Source: Pseudomonadota bacterium (GTDB lineage: Bacteria > Pseudomonadota > Gammaproteobacteria > Burkholderiales > Burkholderiaceae_C). Taken from it: a stretch of DNA of 64,000 nucleotides. Position 1 is the first letter of the stretch. The number at the start of each line of letters is the position of its first letter. The notes beneath the pieces were generated by a model. That model saw only the letters and a list, made by a program, of their open reading frames with translations, did not search any database and was not told where the DNA came from. Where the stretch lies: contig JAVHYA010000006.1 in the NCBI GenBank assembly GCA_031119395.1, positions 1-64,000 of the forward strand, in the 5' to 3' direction. The position numbers and the translations under genes are program-made. Positions 48,855 through 58,980 of the stretch are shown one piece after another.

Positions 48855-49922
48855 ATGGCCGCAGCCCCGGGCGCCAAGAAGCTCCAGCCCATCATCATCA
48901 AGCGCGTGAAGAAGGCCGCGCACGGCCACCACGGCGGCGCGTGGAAGATCGCCTATGCGGATTTCGTGACCGCCATGATGGCCTTCTTCCTGCTGATGTG
49001 GCTGCTCGGCTCGACGGCCAAGGGCGAACTGCAGGGCATTGCCGCCTACTTCAACTCGCCGCTCAAGGTGGAGATGAGCGGCGGTCCCGGTGCCGGCAGC
49101 ACCAGCAGCGTGGTGCCGGGCGGCGGCAAGGACCTCACCCGTTCGATCGGCGAGGTGCGCAAGTCCGACGGGCGCAGCAACGACCCCAGCAAGATCGGCC
49201 AGGACGGCCGGCGCGAAGGCGACCGTGATACCTCGCGCGAGAGTGCGCGAGAAAGCGCGCGCCAACAGGACATCCGCAAGCTCGCCGCCCTGCGCAGCAA
49301 GATCGAGAGCCTGATCGAGAACAATCCCAAGCTCAAGGATTTCCGTTCGCAGATCAAGCTCGAGGTCACGCCCGAGGGCCTGGAGATCCAGATCCAGGAC
49401 GCGCAGAACCGGCCCATGTTCGACACCGGCAGCGCGCTCGTGAAGCCCTACATGCGCGACATCCTGCGCGAGATCGGCAGCGCCCTCAACGGGATCGACA
49501 ACCGGGTGAGCCTGGCCGGCCACACCGATGCGGCGCCCTACGGCAACGGCGACCGGGGCTACGGCAACTGGGAGCTCTCGGCCGACCGGGCCAATGCCTC
49601 CCGGCGCGAACTCGTCAGCTCCGGCATGGCGGACGACAAGCTCGTGCGCGTCATCGGCCTGGCGGCCAGCGACCTGCTGGACAAGTCCAATCCGATGGCG
49701 CCGCTCAACCGGCGCATCAGCGTGACGGTCCTCACCCGCGACGCGGAGGCACGGATGTTCGGCAACCGACGCCTCGACGCCCCGGATGCGGTGAAGGCCA
49801 TCACGGACCAGATCGGTCGCGAGGCGAACGCACCGGCCGCGGCCTCTCCCAACGCCACGCTGCAGGCGATGGCCGGTCCGCAGGCGCCGCAGGAGCCGGC
49901 GCAGCGCCAGGCCACACCCTGA
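48855..49922 (+). CDS. motB: Flagellar motor stator protein MotB
   Basis: HHGGAWKIAYADFVTAMMAFFLLMWLLGS plus OmpA-like domain (SLAGHTDAAPY...NWELSADRANASRREL). Confidence 0.96.
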   Translation: MAAAPGAKKLQPIIIKRVKKAAHGHHGGAWKIAYADFVTAMMAFFLLMWLLGSTAKGELQGIAAYFNSPLKVEMSGGPGAGSTSSVVPGGGKDLTRSIGEVRKSDGRSNDPSKIGQDGRREGDRDTSRESARESARQQDIRKLAALRSKIESLIENNPKLKDFRSQIKLEVTPEGLEIQIQDAQNRPMFDTGSALVKPYMRDILREIGSALNGIDNRVSLAGHTDAAPYGNGDRGYGNWELSADRANASRRELVSSGMADDKLVRVIGLAASDLLDKSNPMAPLNRRISVTVLTRDAEARMFGNRRLDAPDAVKAITDQIGREANAPAAASPNATLQAMAGPQAPQEPAQRQATP

Positions 49923-50060
49923 TCACGACATCCGGCGCGCCACCACGCGCCTCGTCCGCCGCCGGGACCAGGCTCACGAATTGACGGCCTTGCGGCCCGC
50001 TAATCGGGCTTTAGCGCACGCCAGCGCTGCAGACAATGAACGCCGCACCCGAAGCCCAGC

Positions 50061-51221
50061 ATGTCATCCAGCCAGGACAAAACGCTACCCGCCACACAGC
50101 GCAAGCTGGAGCAGGCACGCAAGGACGGCCAGGTTGCGCGTTCGCGCGATCTGGCCCACCTCGCGGTCGTCGGCAGCGGCGCGGTGGCACTGCTCCTGCT
50201 GGCGCCGACGGGCTTTCGTCACATGCGCGAAGCGCTTGCGGCCGCCCTGCGCTTCAATGCCCATGACGTGGCGACGCCCTCGCACATGCTGGAGCGCCTG
50301 GCCCACCTGGCGGGCCTCGGACTCGTGGCCTGCATCGCGTTCGCGGCCATCGTCGCGGCGGCGGCCGTCGCGAGCACCGTCGCCGCAGGCGGATGGATCG
50401 CGACGGCAAAGCCCATCACACCCGACTTCGCCAAGCTCAACCCCCTGTCCGGGCTTCGCAACCTGCTGAGCAAGCAGCAATTCGCGAACGTCGCGAAGCT
50501 CGTCCTGCTGTCCCTCATGCTCGCCGTCCTGGGTTGGCTCTTCGTCAGCAACAACATCGATGCCGTGGTCCGGCTGGTTCTGCAGCCCTCACCGGCCGCA
50601 CTGGCAATGGTGGCCGACTGGATGGTGGCAGGCCTGGCCCTGGTGATGCTGGTCCTGGTCGCCGCGGCGGTCGTGGACGTGCCGCTGCAGGCGTACTTCC
50701 ACCAGGCGAAGCTGCGCATGTCGCACCAGGAGGTCAAGCAGGAACACAAGGAGTCGGACGGTGACCCGCACCTGAAGGGACGCATGCGTTCGGCGGCGCG
50801 CGAGATCGCGCAACGCTCCAGCATCACCGCCGTTCCGCGCGCCGACTTCATCCTGATGAACCCGACCCACTACGCCGTGGCCCTGCGCTACGACGAGTCG
50901 ACCATGAATGCGCCCCACGTCATTTCCAAGGGTGCCGATCTGCTGGCGATGAAGATTCGCGAGGTCGCGACCGAACACCGCATCCCGGTGGTTCAATCGC
51001 CGGTGCTCGCCCGGGCTCTCTATGCGCATGCCGAACTGGACCGGCCGATTCCCACCGCGCTCTACACCGCCGTCGCCCAGATCCTCGCCTACGTCTACCG
51101 CCTCAAGGCAGCGCTGCGCGGCGAGGGAACCGCCCCGACCGAGCAGCCCGATCCGCAGGTACCACCCGAGCTCGATCCTCACCACATCGCCGCCACGGCC
51201 GACACAGGGGAAGCGGCATGA
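50061..51221 (+). CDS. flhB: Flagellar export switch protein FlhB
   Basis: TQRKLEQARKDGQVARSRDLAHL...KQEHKESDGDPHLKGRMR...FILMNPTHYAVALRYD (NPTH autocleavage motif). Confidence 0.96.
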   Translation: MSSSQDKTLPATQRKLEQARKDGQVARSRDLAHLAVVGSGAVALLLLAPTGFRHMREALAAALRFNAHDVATPSHMLERLAHLAGLGLVACIAFAAIVAAAAVASTVAAGGWIATAKPITPDFAKLNPLSGLRNLLSKQQFANVAKLVLLSLMLAVLGWLFVSNNIDAVVRLVLQPSPAALAMVADWMVAGLALVMLVLVAAAVVDVPLQAYFHQAKLRMSHQEVKQEHKESDGDPHLKGRMRSAAREIAQRSSITAVPRADFILMNPTHYAVALRYDESTMNAPHVISKGADLLAMKIREVATEHRIPVVQSPVLARALYAHAELDRPIPTALYTAVAQILAYVYRLKAALRGEGTAPTEQPDPQVPPELDPHHIAATADTGEAA

Positions 51222-53290
51222 ACTTCTCGACCCTGCGCACCTGGATCGGCACCCAGGGAGCCGTCTTCCACCGCGCGGCCGCCCCGCTCCTGGTCGTCGC
51301 CATCCTGGCGCTGATGGTGCTGCCGATACCGGCCTGGCTGCTCGATGGCTTCTTCACGCTCAACATCGCCGTGGCGCTGATGGTGATGATGGTGGCGGCC
51401 TACATGGTGCGCCCGCTGGACTTCGCCGCGTTCCCGACGGTGCTGCTGCTCACGACGCTGATGCGTCTGTCGCTCAACGTGGCGTCGACGCGGGTGGTCC
51501 TGCTCGAAGGCCACACCGGCCCCGGCGCCGCAGGCGCGGTGATCGAGGCCTTCGGCCACTTCCTCATCGGCGGCAACTTCGCGGTCGGCCTGATCGTGTT
51601 CGCCATCCTGGTGGTCATCAACTTCGTCGTGGTCACCAAGGGGTCCGAGCGCATTGCCGAGGTCTCCGCACGGTTCACGCTCGACGCGATGCCCGGCAAG
51701 CAGATGGCCGTCGATGCGGACCTGAACGCCGGCGTGATCGACGAGAAGGAAGCCAAGCGCCGCCGCGCCGAAGTGGCCGAGGAGGCCAACTTCTTCGGCT
51801 CGATGGACGGGGCCTCGAAGTTCGTGCGCGGCGACGCGATCGCCGGCATCCTCATCCTGGTCATCAGCATCGTCGGCGGATTCACCATCGGCGTCCTCCA
51901 GCACGGCATGGCCGCAGGCAAGGCCGCCGACACCTATGTGCTGCTGGCAGTCGGCGACGCACTGGTTGCGCAGATTCCCGGGCTGCTGATCTCGGTGGCG
52001 GCCGCCATGGTGGTCTCGCGCGTCGGGAAGGAAGACGACGTCGGCCGCCAGATCGTGCAGCAGTTGCTGACGTCTCCGCGCGTTCTGGGGCTGACCGCGG
52101 GCATCCTCGCCCTGCTCGGCATCGTCCCGGGCATGCCGCACGTGGTCTTTCTCTTCATGGCCGCCGTGCTCGGCTACGGTGCCTGGACACTGTCCAGGCG
52201 CAAGCCCGTCGCCGAAGAGGCCGCGGCACCGGCCGCCGCGGCCGACGCCGACGCCACCTGGGACGACCTGCAACCGGTGGCGCCCCTGGGGCTGGAGCTG
52301 GGCTATCGGCTGATCGCGCTGGTCGACAAGACCCGCCAGGGCGACCTGCTTGCCCGCATCAAGGGCGTGCGCCGCAAGTTCGCGCAGGAGGTCGGCTTCC
52401 TTCCGCCGGCCGTGCACGTGCGCGACAACCTGGAACTCAAGCCCAGCGCCTATCGCGTGACGCTGCGCGGCGTGGTGGTGGCCGAAGGAGAGGCGTTCCC
52501 GGGCATGTACCTGGCCATCAATCCGGGCGGCATCTCCACCCCGTTGATCGGCACCGCGACGACGGATCCGGCCTTCGGCCTGCCTGCGCACTGGATCGAA
52601 GAGCGTCAGCGCGAAAACGCGCAATTGGCCGGATTTACCGTCGTTGATTCGGAAACCGTGATGGCGACGCATCTGTCACATTTGATGCACACGCAGGCCG
52701 CGCGCCTGCTCAGCCGCACCGAGACCCAACAACTGGTGGAACACGTGAACAAGCTCGCACCCAAGCTGATCGAGGAGGTCGTGCCCAAGGTCGTGTCGAT
52801 CGCCGCGTTCCAGAAGGTGCTGCAGCTGCTGCTCGAGGAGTCGGTGCACATCCGCGACATCCGCACCATCGTCGAGACACTCGCCGAGCACGCCGCCGTG
52901 ACCGCCGACCCGGCCGAACTCGCACGCCGCGTGCGCATCGCCCTGGCTCCGGCGATCGTGCAGCAGATCTACGGCCCGGCGCGGGAGCTGGACGTCATCG
53001 CCATCGAACCCGCCTTCGAGCGCCTGCTGATGCAGGCGCTGGCCAACGCGAACGCGCCTGCGCTGGACCCGGGCGTGGCCGAACTCTTCACGCGCAGCGC
53101 TGCCGATGTGGCCACGCGCCAGGAAGAGCACGGCGTGCCCGCCTGCCTGCTCGTGCCCGACGCCATCCGCAGCGCGATCTCGCGTCTGGTGCGGCGCAGC
53201 GCGCCCCGGCTCCAGGTGCTGGCGCACAGCGAGATTCCCGAGACCCACACCATTCGCATCGGACCCATCCTCCAGGGGACAGCCGCATGA
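51218..53290 (+). CDS. flhA: Flagellar export pore protein FlhA
   Basis: LLLTTLMRLSLNVASTRVVLLEGH...FVVVTKGSERIAEVSARFTLDAMPGKQMAVDADLNAG...; ATGA overlap with flhB. Confidence 0.97.
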   Translation: MNFSTLRTWIGTQGAVFHRAAAPLLVVAILALMVLPIPAWLLDGFFTLNIAVALMVMMVAAYMVRPLDFAAFPTVLLLTTLMRLSLNVASTRVVLLEGHTGPGAAGAVIEAFGHFLIGGNFAVGLIVFAILVVINFVVVTKGSERIAEVSARFTLDAMPGKQMAVDADLNAGVIDEKEAKRRRAEVAEEANFFGSMDGASKFVRGDAIAGILILVISIVGGFTIGVLQHGMAAGKAADTYVLLAVGDALVAQIPGLLISVAAAMVVSRVGKEDDVGRQIVQQLLTSPRVLGLTAGILALLGIVPGMPHVVFLFMAAVLGYGAWTLSRRKPVAEEAAAPAAAADADATWDDLQPVAPLGLELGYRLIALVDKTRQGDLLARIKGVRRKFAQEVGFLPPAVHVRDNLELKPSAYRVTLRGVVVAEGEAFPGMYLAINPGGISTPLIGTATTDPAFGLPAHWIEERQRENAQLAGFTVVDSETVMATHLSHLMHTQAARLLSRTETQQLVEHVNKLAPKLIEEVVPKVVSIAAFQKVLQLLLEESVHIRDIRTIVETLAEHAAVTADPAELARRVRIALAPAIVQQIYGPARELDVIAIEPAFERLLMQALANANAPALDPGVAELFTRSAADVATRQEEHGVPACLLVPDAIRSAISRLVRRSAPRLQVLAHSEIPETHTIRIGPILQGTAA

Positions 53291-54798
53291 ACATCCAACG
53301 CTTCCAGGCCTCCACTGCGCGAGAGGCGCTCGCTCTCGCACGCGCAGTGTTCGGCGACAACGCGCTCATCCTTGCCAACCGCCAGCTGGAATCGGGCGAA
53401 GTCGAGGTGACGGCGACCTCCGAAGAGGCGCTGGGCGAGCTCGACGCACCGCGTTCCAACGCCCCCGCTTCGCCACCATCCGCTCCCGCGTCGCTCGCTG
53501 CGCCTCGGCGGGCGCCGGCCCCTCCTGCCACGGTGGCCGCCGCCCCGGCCGCGCCGATGCACGAAAGCTCGGTCGCAGCCGATACCGAGCAACTGGCGAT
53601 GAGCACGCTCTCCTTCCAGGACTACGTGCGCGAGCGGATGGCCCGCCGCCAGGAGGCCCAGGTGCAACTGACGTCGCAGCCGGTGGTCCGCCACCCGGCC
53701 TCGGCGGCGTCGAACGCTGCCGCCGCGCCGTCGCCCATGTCTGCTGCCTCGGCCCACGTGCCCGTGCGCCAGGCCCCGGTCGACCGGCGAACGCTGGTGG
53801 AGCAGGCCGGCGAACGACCGGCCCCGCTGTCGCCCGCAACCGCCGCCACCCAGGTGCCGCCCTCCATGCCCGACCTGGAGGGCGTGATGGCCGAACTGCA
53901 GGCGATGAAGAGCATGATGGAGGAGCGCTTCACCACGCTGTCCTGGATGAGTCAGGCCCGCCAGGAGCCGGTGCGCTCGAACCTGTTGCTCAAGCTGATC
54001 CGCGCGGGCTTTTCGCCGGCGCTGTCGCGCACCCTGCTCGAGCGCGTCACCCAGGAGATGTCACCGGCGGAAGCCGTTCGCGACGTCATGGGCACGATCG
54101 AACGCATGCTGCGCGTGGACGCCGGACCGGGCCTGGAGCAGGCCGGCGGGGTGTATGCGCTCGTGGGCGCCACGGGCGTGGGCAAGACCACCACCATCGC
54201 CAAGCTGGCCACGCTGTGCGCGCGCGAGCACGGCGCCCAGAGCGTCGGACTCATCACGCTCGACACCTACCGCGCCGGGGCGCACGAGCAGCTGCGCACC
54301 TATGGCCGCTCCATCAATGTCGTGGCCCACCTGGCGCACGACCGCGCCGCGCTGCTGGAACTCCTGGGCTTGTTCAGCCGCAAGAAGCTGGTGCTCGTCG
54401 ATACCACCGGCGTCGCCCCGCGCGACCCGCGCCGGGTCGACCAGCTCGGCATGCTGGACATTCCACAGCTGCAACGCGTGCTGGTGCTCAATGCGGGCGC
54501 CCACGGCGACACGCAGGACGACATCGCAGGTGCCTTCGGCGCCAATCTGGCCGTGATCTCGAAGGTCGATGAGGCCGTCAAGCTCGCACCGGTGCTGGAC
54601 GCCGCCATCCGGCACCAGCTCGTCGTCACCGGCGTGAGCTGCGGCCAGCGCGTTCCCGACGACTGGCGCGCGCCGGACGCGGACCTGCTCGTGCGCGAGG
54701 CGCTGCGCAGCAATGGCCGCACGGCCTTCGAGCCGCGCAGCGCGGCGGACATGGACTTCTTCCTGTCGCCCTCGCCCCAGTGCACCACCGCCGATTGA
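53287..54798 (+). CDS. flhF: Flagellar biosynthesis GTPase FlhF (SRP-type)
   Basis: ALARAVFGDNALILANRQLESGEVEVTA; GTPase motifs ALVGATGVGKTTTIAKLATLCA, LITLDTYRAGAHEQLRTYG, VLVDTTGVAPRD. Confidence 0.95.
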   Translation: MNIQRFQASTAREALALARAVFGDNALILANRQLESGEVEVTATSEEALGELDAPRSNAPASPPSAPASLAAPRRAPAPPATVAAAPAAPMHESSVAADTEQLAMSTLSFQDYVRERMARRQEAQVQLTSQPVVRHPASAASNAAAAPSPMSAASAHVPVRQAPVDRRTLVEQAGERPAPLSPATAATQVPPSMPDLEGVMAELQAMKSMMEERFTTLSWMSQARQEPVRSNLLLKLIRAGFSPALSRTLLERVTQEMSPAEAVRDVMGTIERMLRVDAGPGLEQAGGVYALVGATGVGKTTTIAKLATLCAREHGAQSVGLITLDTYRAGAHEQLRTYGRSINVVAHLAHDRAALLELLGLFSRKKLVLVDTTGVAPRDPRRVDQLGMLDIPQLQRVLVLNAGAHGDTQDDIAGAFGANLAVISKVDEAVKLAPVLDAAIRHQLVVTGVSCGQRVPDDWRAPDADLLVREALRSNGRTAFEPRSAADMDFFLSPSPQCTTAD

Positions 54799-54817
54799 TC
54801 CCGTGGTCCTGACGCCC

Positions 54818-55555
54818 ATGCTTGCTGCTTCTTCCCAGATGTACAACCCCAGAGGCCGACTCGACCGCGAAGCGCTCATCCGGCAGTACGTCCCGCTCGT
54901 ACAGCGCCTGGCGCATCACATGATCGCCAAGCTGCCGCCGAACGTGGAGCTGGACGACCTGATCCAGGTGGGCATGATCGGCCTGGTCGACGCGCTGTCA
55001 CGCTTCGAGGAAAGCCATGGCGTGCAGTTCGAGACCTTCGCCACGCAGCGCATCCGCGGCGCCATGCTCGACGAGTTGCGTGAAGGCGACTGGATGTCGC
55101 GCGGGTCGCGCAAGAGCCAGAAGCAGATCGAACAGGCCATGCACCGCCTCGAGCATCGCCTGGGCCGTACCCCGCTCGAATCCGAGATCGCGGCCGAGTT
55201 GAAGATGCCACTGGCCGAATACCAGGCCCTGCTCGGGCGCGTGCGCGGCACGCAACTGGTCTACCTGGAAGACATCGGAGCCCACGCCGAGGACGAGGAA
55301 GGATTCCTGGATCGCCACGTGGCCGACGAGGAGGCCGATCCGTTGAGCCTCCTCAAGGACCAGCGCCTGCGCAGCGCGCTGGTCGCCGCCATCGAGTCCC
55401 TGCCCGAGCGCGAGCGCTACATCATGGGCATGTACTACGAGCAGGACATGAACCTCAAGGAAATCGCCGCCGTGCTGGGTGTGACCGAATCGCGCGTCTG
55501 CCAGCTGCACAGCCAGTCGATCGCGCGCCTGCGCGCCAAGATGCGCAGCCACTAG
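54818..55555 (+). CDS. fliA: RNA polymerase sigma-28 factor FliA
   Basis: LIRQYVPLVQRLAHHMIAKLPPNVELDDLIQVGMIGLVDALSRFE...MLDELREGDWMSRGSRKSQKQIEQAM...VTESRVCQLHSQSIARLR; ATG at 54839 is an alternative start. Confidence 0.95.
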   Translation: MLAASSQMYNPRGRLDREALIRQYVPLVQRLAHHMIAKLPPNVELDDLIQVGMIGLVDALSRFEESHGVQFETFATQRIRGAMLDELREGDWMSRGSRKSQKQIEQAMHRLEHRLGRTPLESEIAAELKMPLAEYQALLGRVRGTQLVYLEDIGAHAEDEEGFLDRHVADEEADPLSLLKDQRLRSALVAAIESLPERERYIMGMYYEQDMNLKEIAAVLGVTESRVCQLHSQSIARLRAKMRSH

Positions 55556-55750
55556 CGCCCTCCCGCGCCGCGCCGGCGCGGGGCCATCCCGCATCCCACA
55601 GCCCGACACCACGCCGCGCCTGCAGCGGCGGTGCCGTGGCAGCGCGCGCGTTCGCAGACCGTGTGGCCTGCCGCGCCGAGGAATCCATCCGATGAAGGCT
55701 GCGCCGCCATGGGCCGCGCCGCGTGCCGGGGCGCCGCCCGGCGCGCCGGG

Positions 55751-56110
55751 TCAATGCATGCCGACGATCGGCATGCCCTGGCCGGGAATCGAGTAGGTGG
55801 GTGCCTGGGCGGGGCGCAGCAGGGAGGCCAACGCCCGTTCGACCAGGGCGTTCCTGCGCGCCAGGTGTTCTCGCTGCTGGCTCAGGCGACCGGCCACGCG
55901 CTCGATGCGCTGGCGAAACGGCAGGTCGAACACTTCGGCCGACAGGGCGGCCTCCAGAACGCGAGCGAAGGCCAGGCTGACCTGCCTGAGTTGTGTCGTG
56001 GCCCCCTGGAGCGCCACGGCGTCACCCTCCATCAGGTGCTGGTCGACGGCTTCCAGCTGGGTTTCGACATCGCCCAGCAGGGCCTCGGTGGACAGACGGG
56101 AATCGGGCAT
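55751..56110 (-). CDS. flgN: FlgN-family flagellar chaperone
   Basis: 119-aa helical protein directly downstream of flgM, LLRPAQAPTYSIPGQ C-terminus. Confidence 0.75.
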   Translation of the reverse strand: MPDSRLSTEALLGDVETQLEAVDQHLMEGDAVALQGATTQLRQVSLAFARVLEAALSAEVFDLPFRQRIERVAGRLSQQREHLARRNALVERALASLLRPAQAPTYSIPGQGMPIVGMH

Positions 56111-56113
56111 GTG

Positions 56114-56410
56114 TCAGTTCCGCAAGCGGCTCAGGATTTCCTGGGCGTTGGACAGCATCTTGTCGGCGATGGCACCCGCGTTGACCGTGAACGTGCCCTC
56201 GGCGATGGCGGCTCGCACCGCGGCGACCTTCGCCTCGTCGATCCCGCTGCCAGCCGACGAGACTTCGAGCGAGCGGGCAGCCGCCGACACCGTGACCGGT
56301 ACGCCGGCGGTGGCGCTCGCCCCGTCCTCGGGGCGCACGGCTGCGCGATCGGCCTTGACCGGGCTGGTCGCCGCGGCCAGTGCTGCTTCGTTCAACGGTC
56401 CGATCTTCAT
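56114..56410 (-). CDS. flgM: Anti-sigma-28 factor FlgM
   Basis: MKIGPL...SGIDEAKVAAVRAAIAEGTFTVNAGAIADKMLSNAQEIL. Confidence 0.92.
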   Translation of the reverse strand: MKIGPLNEAALAAATSPVKADRAAVRPEDGASATAGVPVTVSAAARSLEVSSAGSGIDEAKVAAVRAAIAEGTFTVNAGAIADKMLSNAQEILSRLRN

Positions 56411-56448
56411 GGGTGACTCCAGCGCCCTCTTGCGGGCTATGTCACAGG

Positions 56449-56475
56449 TTTTCGGCCTGCCTGCGTCCGACTTTA
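56449..56475 (-). promoter_or_regulatory. Sigma-28 promoter of flgM
   Basis: Minus strand TAAA-GTCGGACGCAGGCAG-GCCGAAAA, N15 spacing, closely matching the fliC promoter. Confidence 0.7.
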
Positions 56476-56491
56476 GGACTTTTTTGCTTCC

Positions 56492-57238
56492 TCAGAGGGT
56501 CAGCCGTACGGTGGTGGCGTCGACCACCACCCCCGAGGTGATGCGCCCGTTCTCCATGCGCACCCGCACCATCTGCCCGACGATGCCCGGGGTGATGGCC
56601 TGGGCGTCGGAGGTGACCTCGAAGCCGGATCCCTTCGCAACGACGCGCACGGCGGCGCCGGCAGGAAAGGCTTGCGCGGCCTTGATCATCGATTGCCGCA
56701 CCGGCTGCCCGGCCGCGAGCGACCTGGCGGCCACCTGCCCGATCCACTGCGCAGCGTCCCCGACCACCGGGGACGGTTCGGCCGCCCAGTCGGCCTCGGC
56801 CTCGACCGCATCGTTGGGGCCGAGGACCGTGCCTGCCACCACGTTGTCGCGCAGGACCCACGCGGGCCCGAAGGCCTTGACGGTCACCGGCAGGAAGACG
56901 TTCCACCGAGCTGCTCCGTCCACGCAGCGCAGACCCAGGCGCGACCGGCCCCAGAGGCGGGTGCCCACAGGGATGTAGGGCTCCACCCGCGCGCAGGGCG
57001 CAAGCCGCAGACGGGCATCGAGTGAGCCGACACTGACTTCCATGCGCAGCGGCAGCGTCTGCCCCGCTTGCGACTTCTCGACCGCAGCGTCCAGCCAGTG
57101 CTGGGTGGCCGCCACGAATTCCGGCGTCACTTCCTGGCCGACGGGCGGCATGTCCTGGGCGCGAGCGGGTGTCGCCAGCACCGAAGCCACCACGGCCAGG
57201 GCCGGCAGCAGGGAGAAGGGAAAGGCAGGAGCAGTCAT
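56492..57238 (-). CDS. flgA: Flagellar P-ring assembly chaperone FlgA
   Basis: Signal peptide; [33 protein letters not shown]...; SAF-like C-terminus [21 protein letters not shown]; start at MTAPAFPF. Confidence 0.9.
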   Translation of the reverse strand: MTAPAFPFSLLPALAVVASVLATPARAQDMPPVGQEVTPEFVAATQHWLDAAVEKSQAGQTLPLRMEVSVGSLDARLRLAPCARVEPYIPVGTRLWGRSRLGLRCVDGAARWNVFLPVTVKAFGPAWVLRDNVVAGTVLGPNDAVEAEADWAAEPSPVVGDAAQWIGQVAARSLAAGQPVRQSMIKAAQAFPAGAAVRVVAKGSGFEVTSDAQAITPGIVGQMVRVRMENGRITSGVVVDATTVRLTL

Positions 57239-57434
57239 GGGGGCAGCGCTTTCGATAGGGGACGCCCGCGCCCGTGCGACACGGCCGCGAGTCCTGGACA
57301 TGGCAGGCACTTTATTCGTCGCGGGTCCGGGCGAAACGATGAACAGGCGGCAAAACCCCCCCTTCATCCGCGCTTGCCGCCCGGCGGCGACTCTCACAAT
57401 TTCCCCACTGCCCAAGCGCCGACCTCTCCAATCC

Positions 57435-57845
57435 ATGCTGGACAAGCTCACATCCGCTCTCGACTTCCAGACGAAGGCCCTGGTGCTTCGCGCCGAGCGC
57501 CAGCAGCTGATCGCCGGCAACATCGCGAACGCCGATACGCCAGGCTACGCGGCGAAGGACATGAATTTCGCCGCCGCACTGCGCGATGCCGGCCAGGCAG
57601 GCAGTGCGCCGACCGCACTGCGCGCGAGCAGCGGCGCCCACCTTCCTGCCTTGCCGGGCACGGCCGCAGCCGGCCTGCAGCAGGCAGCCTATGTCGTCCA
57701 GACCCAGCCCGCCATGGACGGCAACAGCGTGGACCTGGACCGGGAACGCGCGGCGTTCGCGGACAACGCCGTGCGCTACGAGGCCACGCTGCGCTTCATC
57801 AACGGCCAGAGCAAGACCCTGCTGTCGGCCATCACGGGGCAATGA
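57435..57845 (+). CDS. flgB: Flagellar basal-body rod protein FlgB
   Basis: [45 protein letters not shown]. Confidence 0.95.
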   Translation: MLDKLTSALDFQTKALVLRAERQQLIAGNIANADTPGYAAKDMNFAAALRDAGQAGSAPTALRASSGAHLPALPGTAAAGLQQAAYVVQTQPAMDGNSVDLDRERAAFADNAVRYEATLRFINGQSKTLLSAITGQ

Positions 57846-58255
57846 CCATGTCCATGTTCTCGATCTTCGGCATCTCCGGCAGCGCGGTGAGCGCCCAATC
57901 GCAGCGGCTCAACGTCGTGGCGAGCAATCTCGCCAATGCGGATGCCGTCGCCGGGCCCGACGGGCAAGCCTACCGGGCCCGCCAGGTGGTCTTCCAGACG
58001 CTGCCCCTGGGCGGCGAAGCCGGCGCGGCGGGCGTGCGCGTCGATGCGGTGACCGAGAACCAGACGCCCGGCCGCCGCGTGCACGAACCAGGCCACCCCA
58101 TGGCCGATGCGCAGGGCTACGTGACCCACTCCAACGTGAACGCGGTCGAGGAGATGGTCAACATGATCTCGGCATCGCGCTCCTACCAGAACAACGTCGA
58201 GGTCATGAACACGGCCAAGAACCTGCTGCTCAAGACGCTGCAGCTCGGCCAGTGA
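57842..58255 (+). CDS. flgC: Flagellar basal-body rod protein FlgC
   Basis: [32 protein letters not shown]...[35 protein letters not shown]. Confidence 0.95.
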   Translation: MTMSMFSIFGISGSAVSAQSQRLNVVASNLANADAVAGPDGQAYRARQVVFQTLPLGGEAGAAGVRVDAVTENQTPGRRVHEPGHPMADAQGYVTHSNVNAVEEMVNMISASRSYQNNVEVMNTAKNLLLKTLQLGQ

Positions 58256-58268
58256 CCGGATCCACGCC

Positions 58269-58955
58269 ATGACGAGCACCACCGCCACCGCCGGCCTGAC
58301 CGGCACCACCAAGTCCTACAACATCACCTCAAGTTCGGACCCGTCCTCGTCCTCGCTGGCCACCAGCAGCGCCGGCGAGGCGCAGGACCGCTTCCTGAAG
58401 CTGCTCGTCGCGCAGATGAGCAACCAGGACCCGATGAACCCGATGGACAACGCGCAGATGACCTCGCAGATCGCGCAGATCAACACGGTCACGGGCATCT
58501 CGCAACTCAACGACACCATGAAGGCCATGGCGAGCCAGGCGTCGGCCATGCAGATGATGCAGGCCAGCGCCATGATCGGCCACGGCGTGCTGACCCAGGG
58601 CAACCAACTGGCCTTCAGCGATGCCGACACCGCCATCGGCGCCTTCGACCTGCCCACCGGCGCGACGAGCGTGCAGATCCAGGTGGTCAATGCCAACGGC
58701 ACGGTCATCGATACCGTCTCGCTCGGCGCACTCGATGCGGGCCAGCATGGCTTCTCGCTCGACGCCAAGGGCTACCCGTCGGACCAGAAGCTCAGGTTCA
58801 ACGTCGTGGCGACCAACGGCAGCGCGTCGATCGACGCCACGGCGCTCATGCACGACACCGTCACGGCCGTGGGCACCGCCACCGACGGCTCGCTCAACCT
58901 CACGCTGCAGCAAAACGGCAACACGCCCTACTCGGGCGTGCGCGCCGTCCTGTGA
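58269..58955 (+). CDS. flgD: Flagellar hook assembly protein FlgD
   Basis: DRFLKLLVAQMSNQDPMNPMDNAQMTSQIAQINTVTGISQLN. Confidence 0.95.
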   Translation: MTSTTATAGLTGTTKSYNITSSSDPSSSSLATSSAGEAQDRFLKLLVAQMSNQDPMNPMDNAQMTSQIAQINTVTGISQLNDTMKAMASQASAMQMMQASAMIGHGVLTQGNQLAFSDADTAIGAFDLPTGATSVQIQVVNANGTVIDTVSLGALDAGQHGFSLDAKGYPSDQKLRFNVVATNGSASIDATALMHDTVTAVGTATDGSLNLTLQQNGNTPYSGVRAVL

Positions 58956-58980
58956 CCCGCCTTCCTCCAGGAGCCTTCCC

